Assembly (NCBI RefSeq): GCF_016801865.2
Contig: NC_068938.1
Location: 19,154,873 to 19,218,872 of the forward strand
DNA: 64,000 bases
Origin: Culex pipiens pallens
Lineage: Eukaryota > Arthropoda > Insecta > Diptera > Culicidae
Reading direction: 5' to 3'
The notes beneath the pieces are model-generated. The model worked only from the letters and a program-made list of their open reading frames with translations, did not search any database and was not told where the DNA came from. Each line of letters begins with the position of its first letter. Within the stretch, counting starts at the first letter, position 1. Both the position numbers and the translations under genes were made by a program. Shown in pieces: positions 35,601 through 50,600 of this stretch.

Positions 35601-38600
35601 GTCTTTTATATGTCTATAGGACCTATCCCAAAAAAAAAAAAAAAAACTCTAGAAATAAAATGATACCAGTCAATGGAAAATTTTAGATAAGTTTTGAATG
35701 TCTTGTTTTACATAAAACATATTTTACTAATTATCTTTATGTTACTACCACCAACTGGAGAAAATCAGGACTACAGGCTGAAAAAGAACAGGAAGTTTTA
35801 AGAGCAATACATTTGGAAATCGGTGTACTAATTGTTTTGATTCCGGTGTTTGATGAAAAATAATTAAGATGATTTTTTTTTAAATTTAAAATCCTAAATA
35901 TATTTTTTTTGAATTTCGGGAATTCCCGGGACAGTTTATGAAAATTCCTTGTGATTCGCCAATTTCTGGTTTTGGAAAAATCCCGGGATTTTTTGTCGCA
36001 CTACCCAAGATGGTCAAAATTAATTTGGCAGCTGTTGCAATTTTTTAAAGTGCTGATTTTAAACTTGCTTAAAAAAATATTTTTTTGTTTTTTTTTCAAA
36101 GATCATAAATCAATCTTTGCCGACCGGAGCGCTCAACCATTCGCGAGCGAACACGACAGGCTGGCAGCCAGCGGCTTGCTCAATCAATTCACTCAGCGAA
36201 ACAAATACTTGGTGAATTTCTTTTCCTACTCCGTCTGTCAACCCGAGTCATATACGTACATGCTCACAGAGGAGAGAGACAAAAAAAAAATACTAGCGCG
36301 GTGCTAATTTGGTCTGCACTACCACAGTTTGCCCTCAATTAGGTTTTACACCGTGACGTCATTTGACAGCTCGTGTGCACTGTTTACATGGTCTTCGTCG
36401 ATTGTCGACAAATTTCCCAGAACAAAATCGACGACCGCATCGAACTGTGCTAAGTCCATGTAAACAGTGCACTCCTTTCTAACCTCCAAATCGAGTCGGC
36501 GTAGAACCTAATTAGAAATTGGTTTGGTGACAATTGCTGCCAAATTTGTCTTTGATGTTGTGTTAACAACAAAATTGCAAAATATTATTGATATCATTGA
36601 TTTTAAACAATTTCTTAAATGATCGAAGCAATGCCGATCGCAAGCTAATCTCAGTCAGCTTTGAGCAACTTAACGAAATCGGTCTTTCTGAACCATTCGC
36701 TGTACTACCTGATTGGAGTGAGAGGGAGAGCAAAGAGAGAGTGTTCAGTAGCGATTGGTGTGGATGTGACAAACAGTAGGAATACATCAGAGCAGTTTTT
36801 CATCGCTCTAGATTTGTGCTCGCGAGTGATTGAGTCTCTTTGGAGCAATCAGAACCCTTGATTGAAAGAAAACAAACAGGAAAAAAATGTTTTTTCCTTC
36901 ATAAAATATTTTTAATGCCAAAAATAACGTTTTTCTTATTAAAAACAGTTGCTAATTTAAATTTTGCTACTGAAAATGATATTTAAAAATTGTTTTGAAC
37001 ATTTTTTCACAATGTTCCAAATATTTTTTAGTATTTAAAAACGACTTTTTTATTTAACTTTTTTTTGTCTGAACTGTTAGTTCCTACTACTTTGTCGAAG
37101 ACGCCAAATTTATCGAATCCTTTCTCAAGATACCTAATAATGCAAAATGGTTTTTTGGTATATGAAATGCATGAATAAGGCTTCATTCGAATGAACAAAT
37201 ATTATTGCTAAATTCTAATGAAGTATTCAAATTCATGGTCAAAATTATATTTAAAAGAAGCTTTATTTAGTGTAGATCTATTAGAAGTGACAATTTTAAA
37301 AAAATGTTTCTTCAATATAAAATTCTGGAGAATGAAATTTGTGAGGATATCTGAACAAAAATTCTGTACAAAATATTTTTTTTAAAGTTACCTTATGCTA
37401 TAAAAAAATCTAATTGGATTGGAATCTACGAACAAGGTATTTTAATTGGCCAACAAAAACTTTTAAGCTAGCGTAATCTAGAGTAAGTAATTTTAACAAT
37501 ATAAAAGTTACAACTTGGGACTAAAATATCTTGCTTCTACATCCCCCCAAAACTCCGACTCTGCCCCCTTGATAACCTCCAGACATTGGTGCTCTTCTCC
37601 GCACAGTGCGCATCCCGACGCCGACCCGGTTGCGGGACCTCATCCGACAGATCCGTGCCGCGCGGACGGCGGCCGAGGAGCGAGCGGTGGTGAACCGCGA
37701 GTGCGCCTACATCCGCAGCATATTCCGCGAGGAGGACTCGGTGTGGCGCTGCCGGAACATCGCCAAGCTGCTGTACATCCACATGCTCGGCTATCCGGCC
37801 CACTTTGGCCAGCTCGAGTGCCTCAAGCTGACCGCCAGTCCCCGCTTCACAGACAAACGGATCGGCTACCTGGGGGCGATGCTGCTGCTGGACGAGCGGC
37901 AAGACGTGCACCTGCTCATCACCAACTGCTTGAAGAAGTGAGTTTCACGGTATGACCCTACGGAGTCCTTGTACTAACGACCTTTTTTTCTCCCCACTCC
38001 CCCACACAGTGACCTCAACAGTCCGACCCAGTTCGTGGTGGGGCTGGCCCTTTGCACCCTCGGAGCCATCGCCTCGCCGGAGATGGCGCGCGATTTGGCC
38101 GGCGAGGTGGAAAAGCTGATGCGATCGCCGAACGCGTACATCCGGAAAAAAGCCGCCCTCTGTGCGTTCAGGATCATCAAACGGGTGCCGGAGCTGATGG
38201 AGATCTTCCTGCCCGCCACCCGGTCACTGCTGAACGAGAAAAATCACGGTGAGTTGCCTGCTATCATTAGTATAAATTAAGTGTCAGGGGCATCAATTAG
38301 GCGCCTCGGTGGAATGTGGACTGGTATTGCGTTGGATATAGGTTGTCATTAGTTTTATCGCGCGTCAATGTTCTTTTTTTGTCTGGAAGAGGACAGAGAT
38401 TCGAATGATAACGCAAAAATCAGAATTTTCTGATTTGGTTTTCTTGATTTCCATAAGAGTTATGAAGAATGATTTGGGATTCATAAGAACATCTAATTTC
38501 ATAAATTTCAGAAAATTATTCTGAGCCTTAAAATTTAGAAGAATTTATTGCAATTGGTGGAGCATAACTTATCAAGGTGGCCACTCAAATCACATTTTCG

Positions 38601-41600
38601 AATTCTCGACTTAAAAAAATGCAAATCGGAAACTGTTTATAAAAAGAGTCAATAAATTTCGAATAGTTTTTTCATTTGTTGATTTGAATAAAAAACGTTG
38701 TTTTTATTAATTATATTTCAAATTCATGCAAAAAACTTCAAAAATGGAAGCAATTTTTGGGAAATTTTATAACAATAAAAACTATAAAAAAATCATATCT
38801 ATTTTAAAAGTTTACAAATTTGTATAAAGTTTTTGTTCCTTTTTTCTAATAGTAGAAGAAAACAAGAATGAGCAATTCCATGTCAAATAGGGAATCGGTT
38901 GTACCCGACCCTCTCCGATTTCAATGAAACTTTGTAGACATGTTATCCTAGGCACATATAAGCCATTTTTGTGTATATGGAGCCAGTTACACTCGATAAT
39001 GACATTTGAGAAGGGCGTAATTGTTTTAAATATTTTTGTATTTCGTAATTTAAATATTGCTATATCTCGAAGCCGTTGCATCGTATCAAAAAGTGGTCAA
39101 AGACAAACTTGTAGGAAATTTGACGGGCTTTCCGAAAAAAATACACTGAAAGAAAAAAACACTCCACTTTTATGAGATTTTTTGATTTTTAAGTTTAAAA
39201 GTCAAATTTGAAGGTGAGCCCACAATTTTTTTTCGTTCAAAATTTTTGTGAAAATAGCCTAAGATGTTACAAAAAGACTCACGAAAAATGCAGGATGGAA
39301 CAACTCAACTAAAAAAATACAAAAATCATTTACTGAAACTGTTTTTTTGAAAAGTGCTCTAAACGTCAAAATTTTCAAAAACCGTGTACGGGAATCGATT
39401 CTCCAGACAATTTTACATAAAATTCTCCATATTGACCATTGTCCTAAGTCCAATCCTTGTGAAGTTACAGCGGTTTTAAAAATAAAAATGTTGAAAAAAT
39501 AGGTTTTTTGATGGTTTTTGGCAATTTCTATATGACAGACTTGATTTTTCAGTCTCGAAAATATTTTTACCGGAAAGCTCGTCCAATTTCCCATAAGTTT
39601 GTCTTTGACCACATTTCAATTTGATGTATGGGCTTACAGATATAAGCTAATAACATTGCTCATAACTGAAAACATAATATTTTTTCAGTGTAGTATAGTA
39701 ACCTGGATAGTAAATTAGCTATATCTGTAAGCCCATACACAAAAATGGCTTATATATGCCTAGGATGTCTACATGTCTACAAAGTTTCATTGAAATCGGA
39801 GAGGGTCGAGAAAAAAATATCTAAAAAATTACTGTTTTGGGCTGGAATTGCTCGAATGGCAAAATGTTGAAAATTACTTAATTTTATTTTTTTTTTCAAT
39901 CTTAATTTTTTTAAATATTAATTTTTTTAAATCTGATTTTTTTTACGGCGGGACAGGACAGTTTTATTCTTAAATAAAATCATAAAGCAATTTTTTTGCC
40001 AGGCTTCCTTTTCAATTTATGGGATTTTGAAATTTAATTAACAGGTTATCAGTATTTGACTTTTTCAATTTTATTACAATGAAAAATCCAGTTTGATAAG
40101 AACTTATGCTTTATCTCTCATTTCATGTAAGAATTGCTGATGAGAAAAATTCTTGATTCGAATGTCTTGAATTTATTTTGTATTTTGGAATTAAGGAGGC
40201 CACTCAAATCCCTTTTTTGAATTCCAAACTTTTTCCGACTTTTTCAGAACTTGAAGTATAACATTTCTTATCAAAAAAATGATTGCAGATCATAAAATGT
40301 CCTTAAAAAGTCAATATCACCAACTAAACAAACTCCTTAATCAATAAAAATAGAACAAACTATTGACAGTCACAGTAAAATACAAACTTAACAACAAATT
40401 TCTCATAAGAAATATTTTTTTAATTCCCATTCAGAAGGAAAACTTTAAAAAAATATTTTTTTAGCTAATAAAAAGCTGAACAATACAACAAATTTCAAGA
40501 TTTATTAAAAAAAGGCTGACAGTTTATTTATGTATGTAATTTTTTTTTTTGGTTGAAAAGCAATTTTCATAATTTTTTTTAAAAAATGTGATTTTGTTGT
40601 ACTAAAGGCGGTTAATTTAAAATACATTTCGTCGTCTTGGCGCTTACGTCACATAGTCAAATCAATGAAAACTATAGATTTTGCTTGTAAATTGCTGTTA
40701 TAAAACAATGCAAAAGGTTTGGAAACATATAAAATGCTGGCAATAGCTGAAACAGTGGTGTATGTGTTGAAATTGAGTTTTCATAAAGAATTTTGAAAAT
40801 TCGCCATTTTTATTCTACTAAAATGGCTGTATCTTGGCACTGAAGTGATGAAAACTAATTGTTAAAAAAGCAAAATTGTTCAGAAAATTGTTACCTACAA
40901 GATGATGGTATTGGTTTTGGTGCCAACATTTTTTTAGATGGATTTTTGAGAGAAATTCGTAAAAATTTCAGGCATAAAATTTCATTTTTCCAACTTTAAC
41001 ATGCTGCCAATGAATGACGACTTTCTGGACCAATATGAGTACAGAACATTATTGGTAGGACTCCTAACTATGATATAAAGTGAAATACGGGACAGTTTGA
41101 AAGCATTTTTCAAGGTTTTAGAACAAAATATGATATTTTCATGAAAACAGAACAGAGTTAAAAAACTCAAACTCCACTTGGAATCGTTTTTCAAATATTT
41201 AATCAATGTGACAAAATTAAACATAATAAAAACTTTTCGCTGGTCATAATTGTTGTCACTAGGCTCTATATTTTCAATCTGACTATAATGTTGTTATTAG
41301 GTTACTGCTACTATTTTATTTTGATAAATTTAGTAAAAATAAATCATAAATTTTGGATCATAGAAAATGTTTTAAAAATCTGGTTCAAATGCATGCCATA
41401 ATCATGTATGTATCAGGAATTTAATGTCTTAAATATCCTTTTAATTCTTTAAAATTGTGGTGGTGAAATTAACCTTAAATTTTCAGTTAGGTGCAATGGA
41501 TTGATTATTTAAAAAATATTGCAGATTATTCAAGAGTTATTGAATATTTTTCAAGCAAGTGATTCCTATTTTTTTCTAATCGAACCTTAACAAAAAAAAA

Positions 41601-44600
41601 CAAAGTCCCGACTTTTTCTCAATTTTTTGTGGATTTTGGAGAATTCCCAACTTTTTCTCGACTTGAGTGGCCACCCTGTCATAATTAATAAATGTTTACA
41701 AAAGAAAACTTTCAAAATGGGTCGTCCTATCTCTAGACTGGGATAAGACAAACCAACTTGTTTTCAATTTTTATCAGCTTTAGGATATGCAAGAAAGAGC
41801 AAACCTGTAACAAAACCAACTAAAAACAGCCCTGACATTGAATCTATGAATTATGATAAAATCTTAATGACGAAATAATTGTGTCAGTAGATTTAACTGG
41901 AAGCCTGTCGCGTATCGTACGTCCAAATCGATACGCACACAGCACCAACAACGACAACAGTTGGTTGGTTTGAGGTTACGCCACTTGCGTGATTGAACCT
42001 TCTTCGATATAACGACCCACTTAAATCGCGTAAAAAAGGTTCGCTTCCTAGGGAAAACAACCATCATCATTTTGCTTTAGGTCGATCGATTCAATTTCTT
42101 CCCGCCCAGCTGTGGATGGCTTCATTAAATTATTCGCCCAACCAGTGAAGGCATTATCATACGGTTGGTGCTAAGACACGTACCCTCTCTTCTCGCTCAG
42201 ACTCCTGTGTGGGTGGCGGATGAAAACTCTTTCGAGCGTGCATCCTCCTGTAATAATCGTTACATCGCAACATAACCATCCCTTTCGCCACTGACTGTAT
42301 CGTATGCGGTATCGCGATGGCCGTTTGGTGGAAAACGATGTTGTTCCCGCGATGTTCAGAACTTGAAGGAAGGTATCGCTCGCTTCAGCATAAGTGTTTT
42401 GTACCCATTCGTACGTTGCCAATTGGATGTAATTTATTCATTTGCAATGCTGGTCGGCGGTACGGAGCAGAAGACGAACAGGTGAATTAATTTGTGGTGG
42501 ATGTAAAATAATTATTCATTGTCCGCAGAAATTCTATGCCAAAACAAAACTTAACAAAGAGCTTGAGTTCGTACGACCTATCTGAAACTTGCTCCAGTTA
42601 TAAATACCAAACCATCATCTTGTGTGGAGGCCCCCACCTATGATGATGTGTCACAAAAGCTCACCCGTCATGACGGGTGTTTAGTGCTGTACCCGCCAGC
42701 TAGCCAGGGTTTGCCATCATTTGACCGCAAAACCACGTCTCCGTCACCGTCCCCGAAAAACTTTTTGGGCCATGTGTGACATGACGACAGGGGAAGAAGT
42801 TGGTGTTGTGTTGCATACTAGATATTTGCTCTGAAAGGCAGCGAGCTAAATGTGACGTACGTTTGGGACTGATAGTGCACGAGTTGTGACCTCTTGAGTG
42901 TCCCTTTTTTTAACACTGGCCAAACATATTTATCATCGAAAAACAACTCAAATTTTAACGTTCGAATTCAACTCTTGCATTTGGGTAATTCTCTACCAAC
43001 TCACACGAAATCGGGAAAAGTTGCCCCGACCCCTCTTCGATTTGCGTGAAACTTTGTCCTAAGGGGTAACTTTTGTCCCTGATTACGAAACCGAGGTCCG
43101 TTTTTTGATATCTCGTGACGGAGGGGCGGTACGACCCCTTCCATTTTTGAACATGCGAAAAAAGAGGTGTTTTTCAACAATTTGCAGCCTGAAACGGTGA
43201 TGAGATAGAAATTTGGTGTCAAAGGGACTTTTATGTAAAATTAGACGCCCGATTTGATGGCGTACTCAGAATTCCGAATAAACGTATTTTCCATGGAAAA
43301 AAACACTAAAAAAGTTTTAAAAATTCTCCCATTTTCCGTTACTTGACTGTAAAAAATTTTGGAACATGTCATTTTATGGGAAATTTAATGTACTTTTCGA
43401 ATCTACATTGTCCCAGAAGGGTCATTTTTTCATTTAGAACAAAATTTTTCATTTTAAAATTTCGTGTTTTTTCTAACTTTGCAGGACTATTTTTTAGAGT
43501 GTAACAATGTTCTACAAAGTTGTAGAGCAGACAATTACAAAAATTTTGATATATAGACATAAGGGGTTTGCTTATAAACATCACGAGTTATCGCGATTTT
43601 ACGAAAAAAAGTTTTGAAAAAGTTACTTTTTGCGTTTCTCTTTGTTTCGTCGTCCGTGTCTGTCGCGGGTGACCATGAATGGCCATGATCGATGACGACC
43701 AACTTTTTCAAAACTTTTTTTCGTAAAATCGCGATAACTCGTGATGTTTATAAGCAAACCCCTTATGTCTGTATATCAAAATTTTTGTAATTGTCTGCTC
43801 TACAACTTTGTAGAACATTGTTACACTCTAAAAAAAATCCTGCAAAGTTAGAAAAAACACGAAATTTTAAAATGAAAAATTTTGTTCTAAATGAAAAAAT
43901 GACCCTTCTGGGACAATGTAGATTCGAAAAGTACATTAAATTTCCCATAAAATGACATGTTCCAAAATTTTTTACAGTCAAGTAACGGAAAATGGGAGAA
44001 TTTTTAAAACTTTTTTAGTGTTTTTTTCGATGAAAAATACGTTTATTCGGAATTTTGAGTACGCCATCAAATCGGGCGTCTAATTTTACACAAAAGTCCC
44101 TTTGACACCAAATTTCTATCTCATCACCGTTTCAGGCTGCAAATTATTGAAAAACACCTCTTTTTTCACATGTTCAAAAATGGAAGGGGTCGTACCGCCC
44201 CTCCGTCACGAGATATCAAAAAACGGACCTCGGATTCGTGATCAGGGACAAAAGTTACCCCTTAGGACAAAGTTTCACGCAAATCGAAGAGGGGTCGGGG
44301 CAACTGCTGTGTGAGTTGGCGGAGAATTACCCATTTGCTAATTTATGTACTTTTCGATTGCAAATTTGATTTTAAATCATAAATAAAAATATAAAAAAAA
44401 TTAATGACAAGCTATGCTCTCAACATTAGAATGAAAAAAAAAAAAATTAAAACGCATTGTGCACTAGTTCAGTTGTTTTGCAATTATTAGTTTAAAAAAA
44501 AAAATTTAAGCAAAACAAAAAAATTTACAAACCAAAAAATTTTTGCGTTAAAAATGCATGCTAAAAATTATTCCAAACACAGGGAAGTTTTTTTGAAAAC

Positions 44601-47600
44601 AAAACAAAATTTCTGCCCCCTGATTTTTTGGACTTATTTTGAAAAAAAAACTTTTACGAAGATATGTACAAGCCTAATTACAAAAAATACAAAACTTACA
44701 CAAATTTCATAAATTACACAAATTAAACAAAGTACATAAATTGCACAACTTACACAAAATATACAAAGTATACAAATTACACAAATTATAAAAATTACAC
44801 AAACTACACAAATTACGCAAATTACAGAAATTACACAAATTAAACAAAGTACATAAATAACACAAATTACACAAATTACACAAATTACACAAATTACACA
44901 AATTACACAAATTACACAAATTACACAAATTACATAAATTACACAAATTACACAAATTACACAAATTACACAAATTACACAAATTACACAAATTACACAA
45001 GATACACAAATTACACAAATTACACAAATTACACAAATTACACAAATTACACAAATTACACAAATTACAAAAATTACAAAAATTACACAAATTACACAAA
45101 TTACACAAATTAAACAAATTACACAAATTACACAAATTACTCAAATTACACAAATTACACAAATTACACAAATTACACAAATTGCACAAATTACACAAAT
45201 TACAAAAATTACAAAAATTACACAAATAACACAAATTACACAAATTACACAAATTACACAAATTACACAAATTACACAAATTACACAAATTACACAAATT
45301 ACACAAATTACACAAATAACACAAATTACAAAAATTACACAAATTACACAAATTACACAAATTACACAAATTACACAAATTACACAAGAACACAAATTAC
45401 ACAAGAACACAAATTACACAAATTACACAAATTACACAAATTACACAAATTACACAAATTACTCAAATTACACAAATTACATAAATTACACAAATTACAC
45501 AAATTACACGAATTACACAAATTACACAAATTAAATAATGTACACAAATTACACAAATTACACAAATTACACAAATTACACAAATTACACAAATTACATA
45601 AATTACACAAATTACACAAATTACACAAATTACGCAAATTACACAAATTACACAACTTACAAAAATTACACAACTTACACAAATTACACAACTTACACAA
45701 CTTATATACAAATTACACAAATTACACAAATTACACAAATTACACAAATTACACAAATTACACAAATTACACAAATTACACAAATTACACAAATTACACA
45801 AATTATACAAATTATACAAATTATACAAATTACACAAACTACACAAATATTTCATAAATTAAATAAAAAACAAAAATACAAAAATTTAAAAAAAAATACG
45901 ATAATTTATCGTTATTATTACTCCGATAACTCTATCGGCGATAATTTATCGGTAATAATTTTATAATTTCATCGACGATAACGGACGATAACTTATTTTA
46001 AATATCCAGAGTTTTTTTTGAAAAGGACCAATAAACTATTGTCTTTCATATGTTTATAGGACCTAATAAAAAAAAACTCTAGATATATTTCTAAAATTGA
46101 CTTAATCCAACGAAATACTCAAATAAAAAAAAAATATTTTCATAATTTGCCATATGAGTATCAAACGATTTGAAATGTTGCATGAATATTCACTGTTTTA
46201 GAGTTTTTTGAATATAGAGTTTTTTTAAATATACCGTATGTTTTTGAAAATACCTAAATTTTTATAATTTGTAATATGGGTATTATTAGTATGTTACAAA
46301 ACGGGTCAATTTTGCGGGCATTTCAGAGCATGATTTACTAGGTGTACTGAGCCCGAATCCCAAACATGAGCTTGATTGGTTGCGACAGGACCTAGCGCTT
46401 TGACTTTGCATTTTAAATGGGATTTAACCCGGAAAATCGATGCGTTTTTGTTTTTGCCAGTTTTGAGCGCTTTTTTCCTTACATTTCAAAAACCTCATGA
46501 GCTCATAGTCCGTGTTCCAGGGAACAACTTTGCCGAAGAGTGCGAAAAGATTCGTCCACTATTCAAAACATTTCAGAATTTATAACACCGTCGCTGAAAA
46601 CATCAACTTTTTCGACGACGCAGATCTGCTAGAGAAGAAGGCAGATCCCGGGCAGACGGTAATAACAAAATTCATGCCATAACAAATACTGTAAAAAAAA
46701 ATATAAACTGTTATGGAATCTTCTTGGAAAATCCATTTTTGCATAAGGGCTTAATAACAGTTTGTGTTATCATAACAAAATTTGTTATTGGTCTGATATT
46801 GGTTGAAAGCCAAAACAACTTTGCAATAACATTTTTTGTTATGGAAAAATACCGCCAAATGTTATTGGGATGGTCGGATTAGTTGTTAAAATAACAAAAA
46901 ATAATAACAAAAATTTGTTCGAAGAATAACTAAAAATGTTATTAGTCTGTTATTACAATAACAATCCAATAACAAAAAAATCATAACGACGAATAACAAA
47001 TCTTGTTATAAATAACATTAAATGTTATTGGCCTAGTATTTTCAAATATCAAAAAATGTTATTCCCAAGTTATTTCCGTCTGCTCGGGATTTGTGCTTGT
47101 CAGCGTGAAATAGATTTATGCTTAAAATTTTATGCATAAAATCTTATTAATTACTTTTTATTCTTGGAAAAAGGTCAACTCCCCAAAAGTGCCGAAACCG
47201 ACCAACATGATTGAATTATTAGTTGGGTCATGATGTCCGAAGCTTTCCTTCTGCAAACATCAGATTTGCTCTCGGGGGCGTTCATCATCATAAAGGCCCC
47301 CCACATAAGGGGTCATCCATATGTTGTGCTATTTATTTTGGGAAGTGGTTCCTGTTTGAAAATGTTGTCCTTATAAAATAAATCTAAATGTCAAAAAAAA
47401 TCTACGTAGCTTACGCCCGCTCTCCAACACCGTAAATTAATGTCCACCTCCGCCGCTCACCACCACACCATCCTTTTCCGTATGAGGAAATTCCGACACA
47501 CCTCCAAGAAGGTTCCGGAGAATGCCCGGTGTTATTTATGACCGTACACGTTTTCATCATTTGCATCCCTTTTCCGCCTCCCCTCTTTCTCCATAGGTAT

Positions 47601-50600
47601 CCTCATCGCCGGCGTCACCCTCATCACGGAAATGTGCGAAAAAAGCCAGGACACGCTGAATCACTTCAAAAAGGTGAGTTTGCTCTACTCTGGATTCGAT
47701 TTTTCGTTGTTTTCTAATTGTTTTGATTTTATTTCGAAACCCTTTTGATGAATAATTTTTTAACAAAAGTTTTTTTTTGTTCTTATAAACAAGATCATTG
47801 CTTGGCTAAAGTCGTGATCTTGTACGTTTTTTGTGAAACTTTAGCAAACTCTGTGTAGGATTGTAGACATTTGCAAAACATTTTTGATCATTCGTTTTTA
47901 TACATTCTACCGTGTTTAGAGCGTACTAGCGAAGCTAACTTCCATGATGTTTAGTGAATGAAATGCTTCTACCTTCTACCATAAACACAAGCAAAACACC
48001 AAACTAATGAATGTAACAACAAAATCAATCCGTATAGTTGCTAGCTCAGCTGCGAACATCCGAAAGCTGACGGCTGATTTCTAGTAGTTGAGCCTTTTCT
48101 AGAGCGTATTTTTGTTAGTTTTTCAAACTTTCTATCAACACTAGAGCAGCCACACAAGTTTTTTTCTTAAAGGTTTTTGGGTTTGATTTTTGTTTAAAAA
48201 TTATGTTAAGTTTCCCCCCTTCCATCAAGATTGTTTGGTTTCCCCCCTCACCAGCTAGAAGAACTTTTCCATTTTCCAGGAAAAAAGCCGGTTTCCCCCC
48301 CTGCTCCAAACACTTTTCCCCAAGCGCCTCAGTAAAGTCTACAATTTTAACGGTTTTTCTTGGTGTACCATCCTTACCTATACTTTATTGCTTGCCAGGA
48401 TAGTGGAAATCAAGAGGTAATGCCGCCCCCAATCCCTCCCCTCCCTTTTCGCTCGTCTGTCTGTGCTTCTCCCCCTCCATTTTCTCTTTCCTTCTCTCTG
48501 ATAAGCAAATTTCGCTCCAATCCAATTATTACGGCCTCCATTTTGCGCCGCCCCTTACGTCAGGGAAAGTGTCTTTTTAATTAAGAAAATTATGACGAAA
48601 CGAAAAACTCCTTCCAAGTCGCCCGTGGCCGAACTGAAATGCTTTTCTCCACTCGTAACTATCACCTTTTGGGGAGAGATGTGACGAAAGCGCCAAACGC
48701 GTGTGATAAGACTTCGGAATGTTCTCTCGTTCGCTCCCTGTGCTTCTTCATTAGGGTGATCTCGTAACATTTTTTTGCTCAAGTGTGTCTGTGTCTCGCC
48801 AAGTTTGAATTTTCCTCCCATCCATTTTCGATCGGTGTGTTTTTTATTCTCGATACTTCCCTCCAAATCTACGGGCCACAGGATGTGTTCCGCTTTTCGG
48901 TGTTTTGAACTTATTTTGATTTGTTTCTTATATTCTTTTAGACTTTACTGATTGCATTTTATTAGTTTGCTTGTTTTTGTGTTAAATAAATTTCTAGTAG
49001 CTTTATCTTTACCTTTCCCTTTAGAAGTATTTTTTTATATTTAAAATCAATTATGTTTAACAGTTTACAGTTATTTACCACATTTCTTATTTTGAATTGT
49101 ACGAATTAATTATTGAATATTGCCTTGCTTTTAGTTGCATGAATATAGAACAATTAATTACAAGTTTGTTACTGCATTTCATCTTTTTCCTTCCACGTCA
49201 TCTCTGAAATTGTTTTAATACAAATGAATATTTTTTTTTTAACTTGATATAATATTGATATTAAAGATACACAGAAAAAAATCAATTCTCGTAATCGTGA
49301 ATTAAGTTAAGTTGCTTAGTAAAGGGAAGGTAGTGTATCGTCAAAAAACTGGACCTTATCACGACACCTTAGGAAGGCGACCTATGGAATGTTAACATTA
49401 ACCTTAACATGTTAACATTAAGTTGAGAATGAAATTGCCACTGAATCCGCTTTGTAAATGCCGGCCCCGATACTCTTCAAGGGTGTTCCCCTCAGGAACT
49501 GGGAAAGATTTACTTTATAATAGATTAAATTTAAATTTTTGATATGGTCAACAAACTCAACAACGTAAGACAAAAGTATTTTTCCTATTTTTTATATGTT
49601 TTATTTAAAAAAAAATCCATATTGAAAAGTTCAAAGTTTGTTGAAGAGAAGGATTTTTTATAAAATGCATCTGGAACTTTTGGAATGAAAATTAAGTACT
49701 TAAACAAACGAAGCGAAATTTTGAATTTATTCAAGTTTTTTTTTGTAAAATACTAAATTTTTTACAAATTACCGTATTTTCTCAAAAACATTCAAATTTT
49801 CATTATTTTCAGTGTGGTTATCAAACGAAGCAAAATTTTGCGTGTATTTCCACTTAATTATAGTTTTTTATGTAAAATACTCAATTTTTTACAACATACA
49901 ATATTTTTAAAATACCGCATTTTTCATTGAGTATTTTTGATAAATACGATATTTTGTAAAACTCAAATAAAGTGAAAATTCATAAAAAGTTTCACCTCGT
50001 TTGATACCCATATTGCAAATTGTAAAAATTCGAGTATTTTCGAAAAAGTACGGTATTTCGTGAAAATTTGAGTGTTTTACAAAAAAAAAAATATAATTAG
50101 GTGAAAATGCATACAAAATGTCTCTTCGATTGATACCCATATTGCGAATTATAAAAATTTTAGTTCTTTGGAAAAATACGGTAATTTGTGAAAATTTGAG
50201 TATTTTACTCAAAAACTATACTAAAGTGAAAATGCATACAAAATTTCGCTTCGTTTGTTACTCAGATTGCGAATAATGAAAATTTGAGTATTGTCGAATA
50301 AATGAGGTATTTTGCTATTTTTTAACATTTTTATATTTTTAAAATAACTGTATTATCATAATAATATATTCCTAATTTAACATTGTTTGTCCATTGAGGT
50401 TCCATGCAAAAATGGTAAGGTTTTTAAATTACTTTATCCGGTGAAAAGAATTGCTGAATAATTTGGTGTCTTGGGCAAAGTTGTTGTCATTGAGACATAA
50501 ACTCTGAAAAATATGTGCAACGGCCTGAATATGTTGAACAAAAATCGGACTATTTGGATTAGCTGCTGGAGTGTTTGTTCTTTTTTTTTTTTTTTTTTTT

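Noticed and set aside
43001..44314. Twin about 70-residue frames sharing SGCKLLKNTSFF
   Set aside because: They are the same arm of an inverted repeat seen twice; no catalytic motif of a transposase.
44707..45966. Long frames of CNL, VIC or TNY repeats (up to 228 codons)
   Set aside because: Products of the 9-bp array; no promoter, composition or domain evidence.
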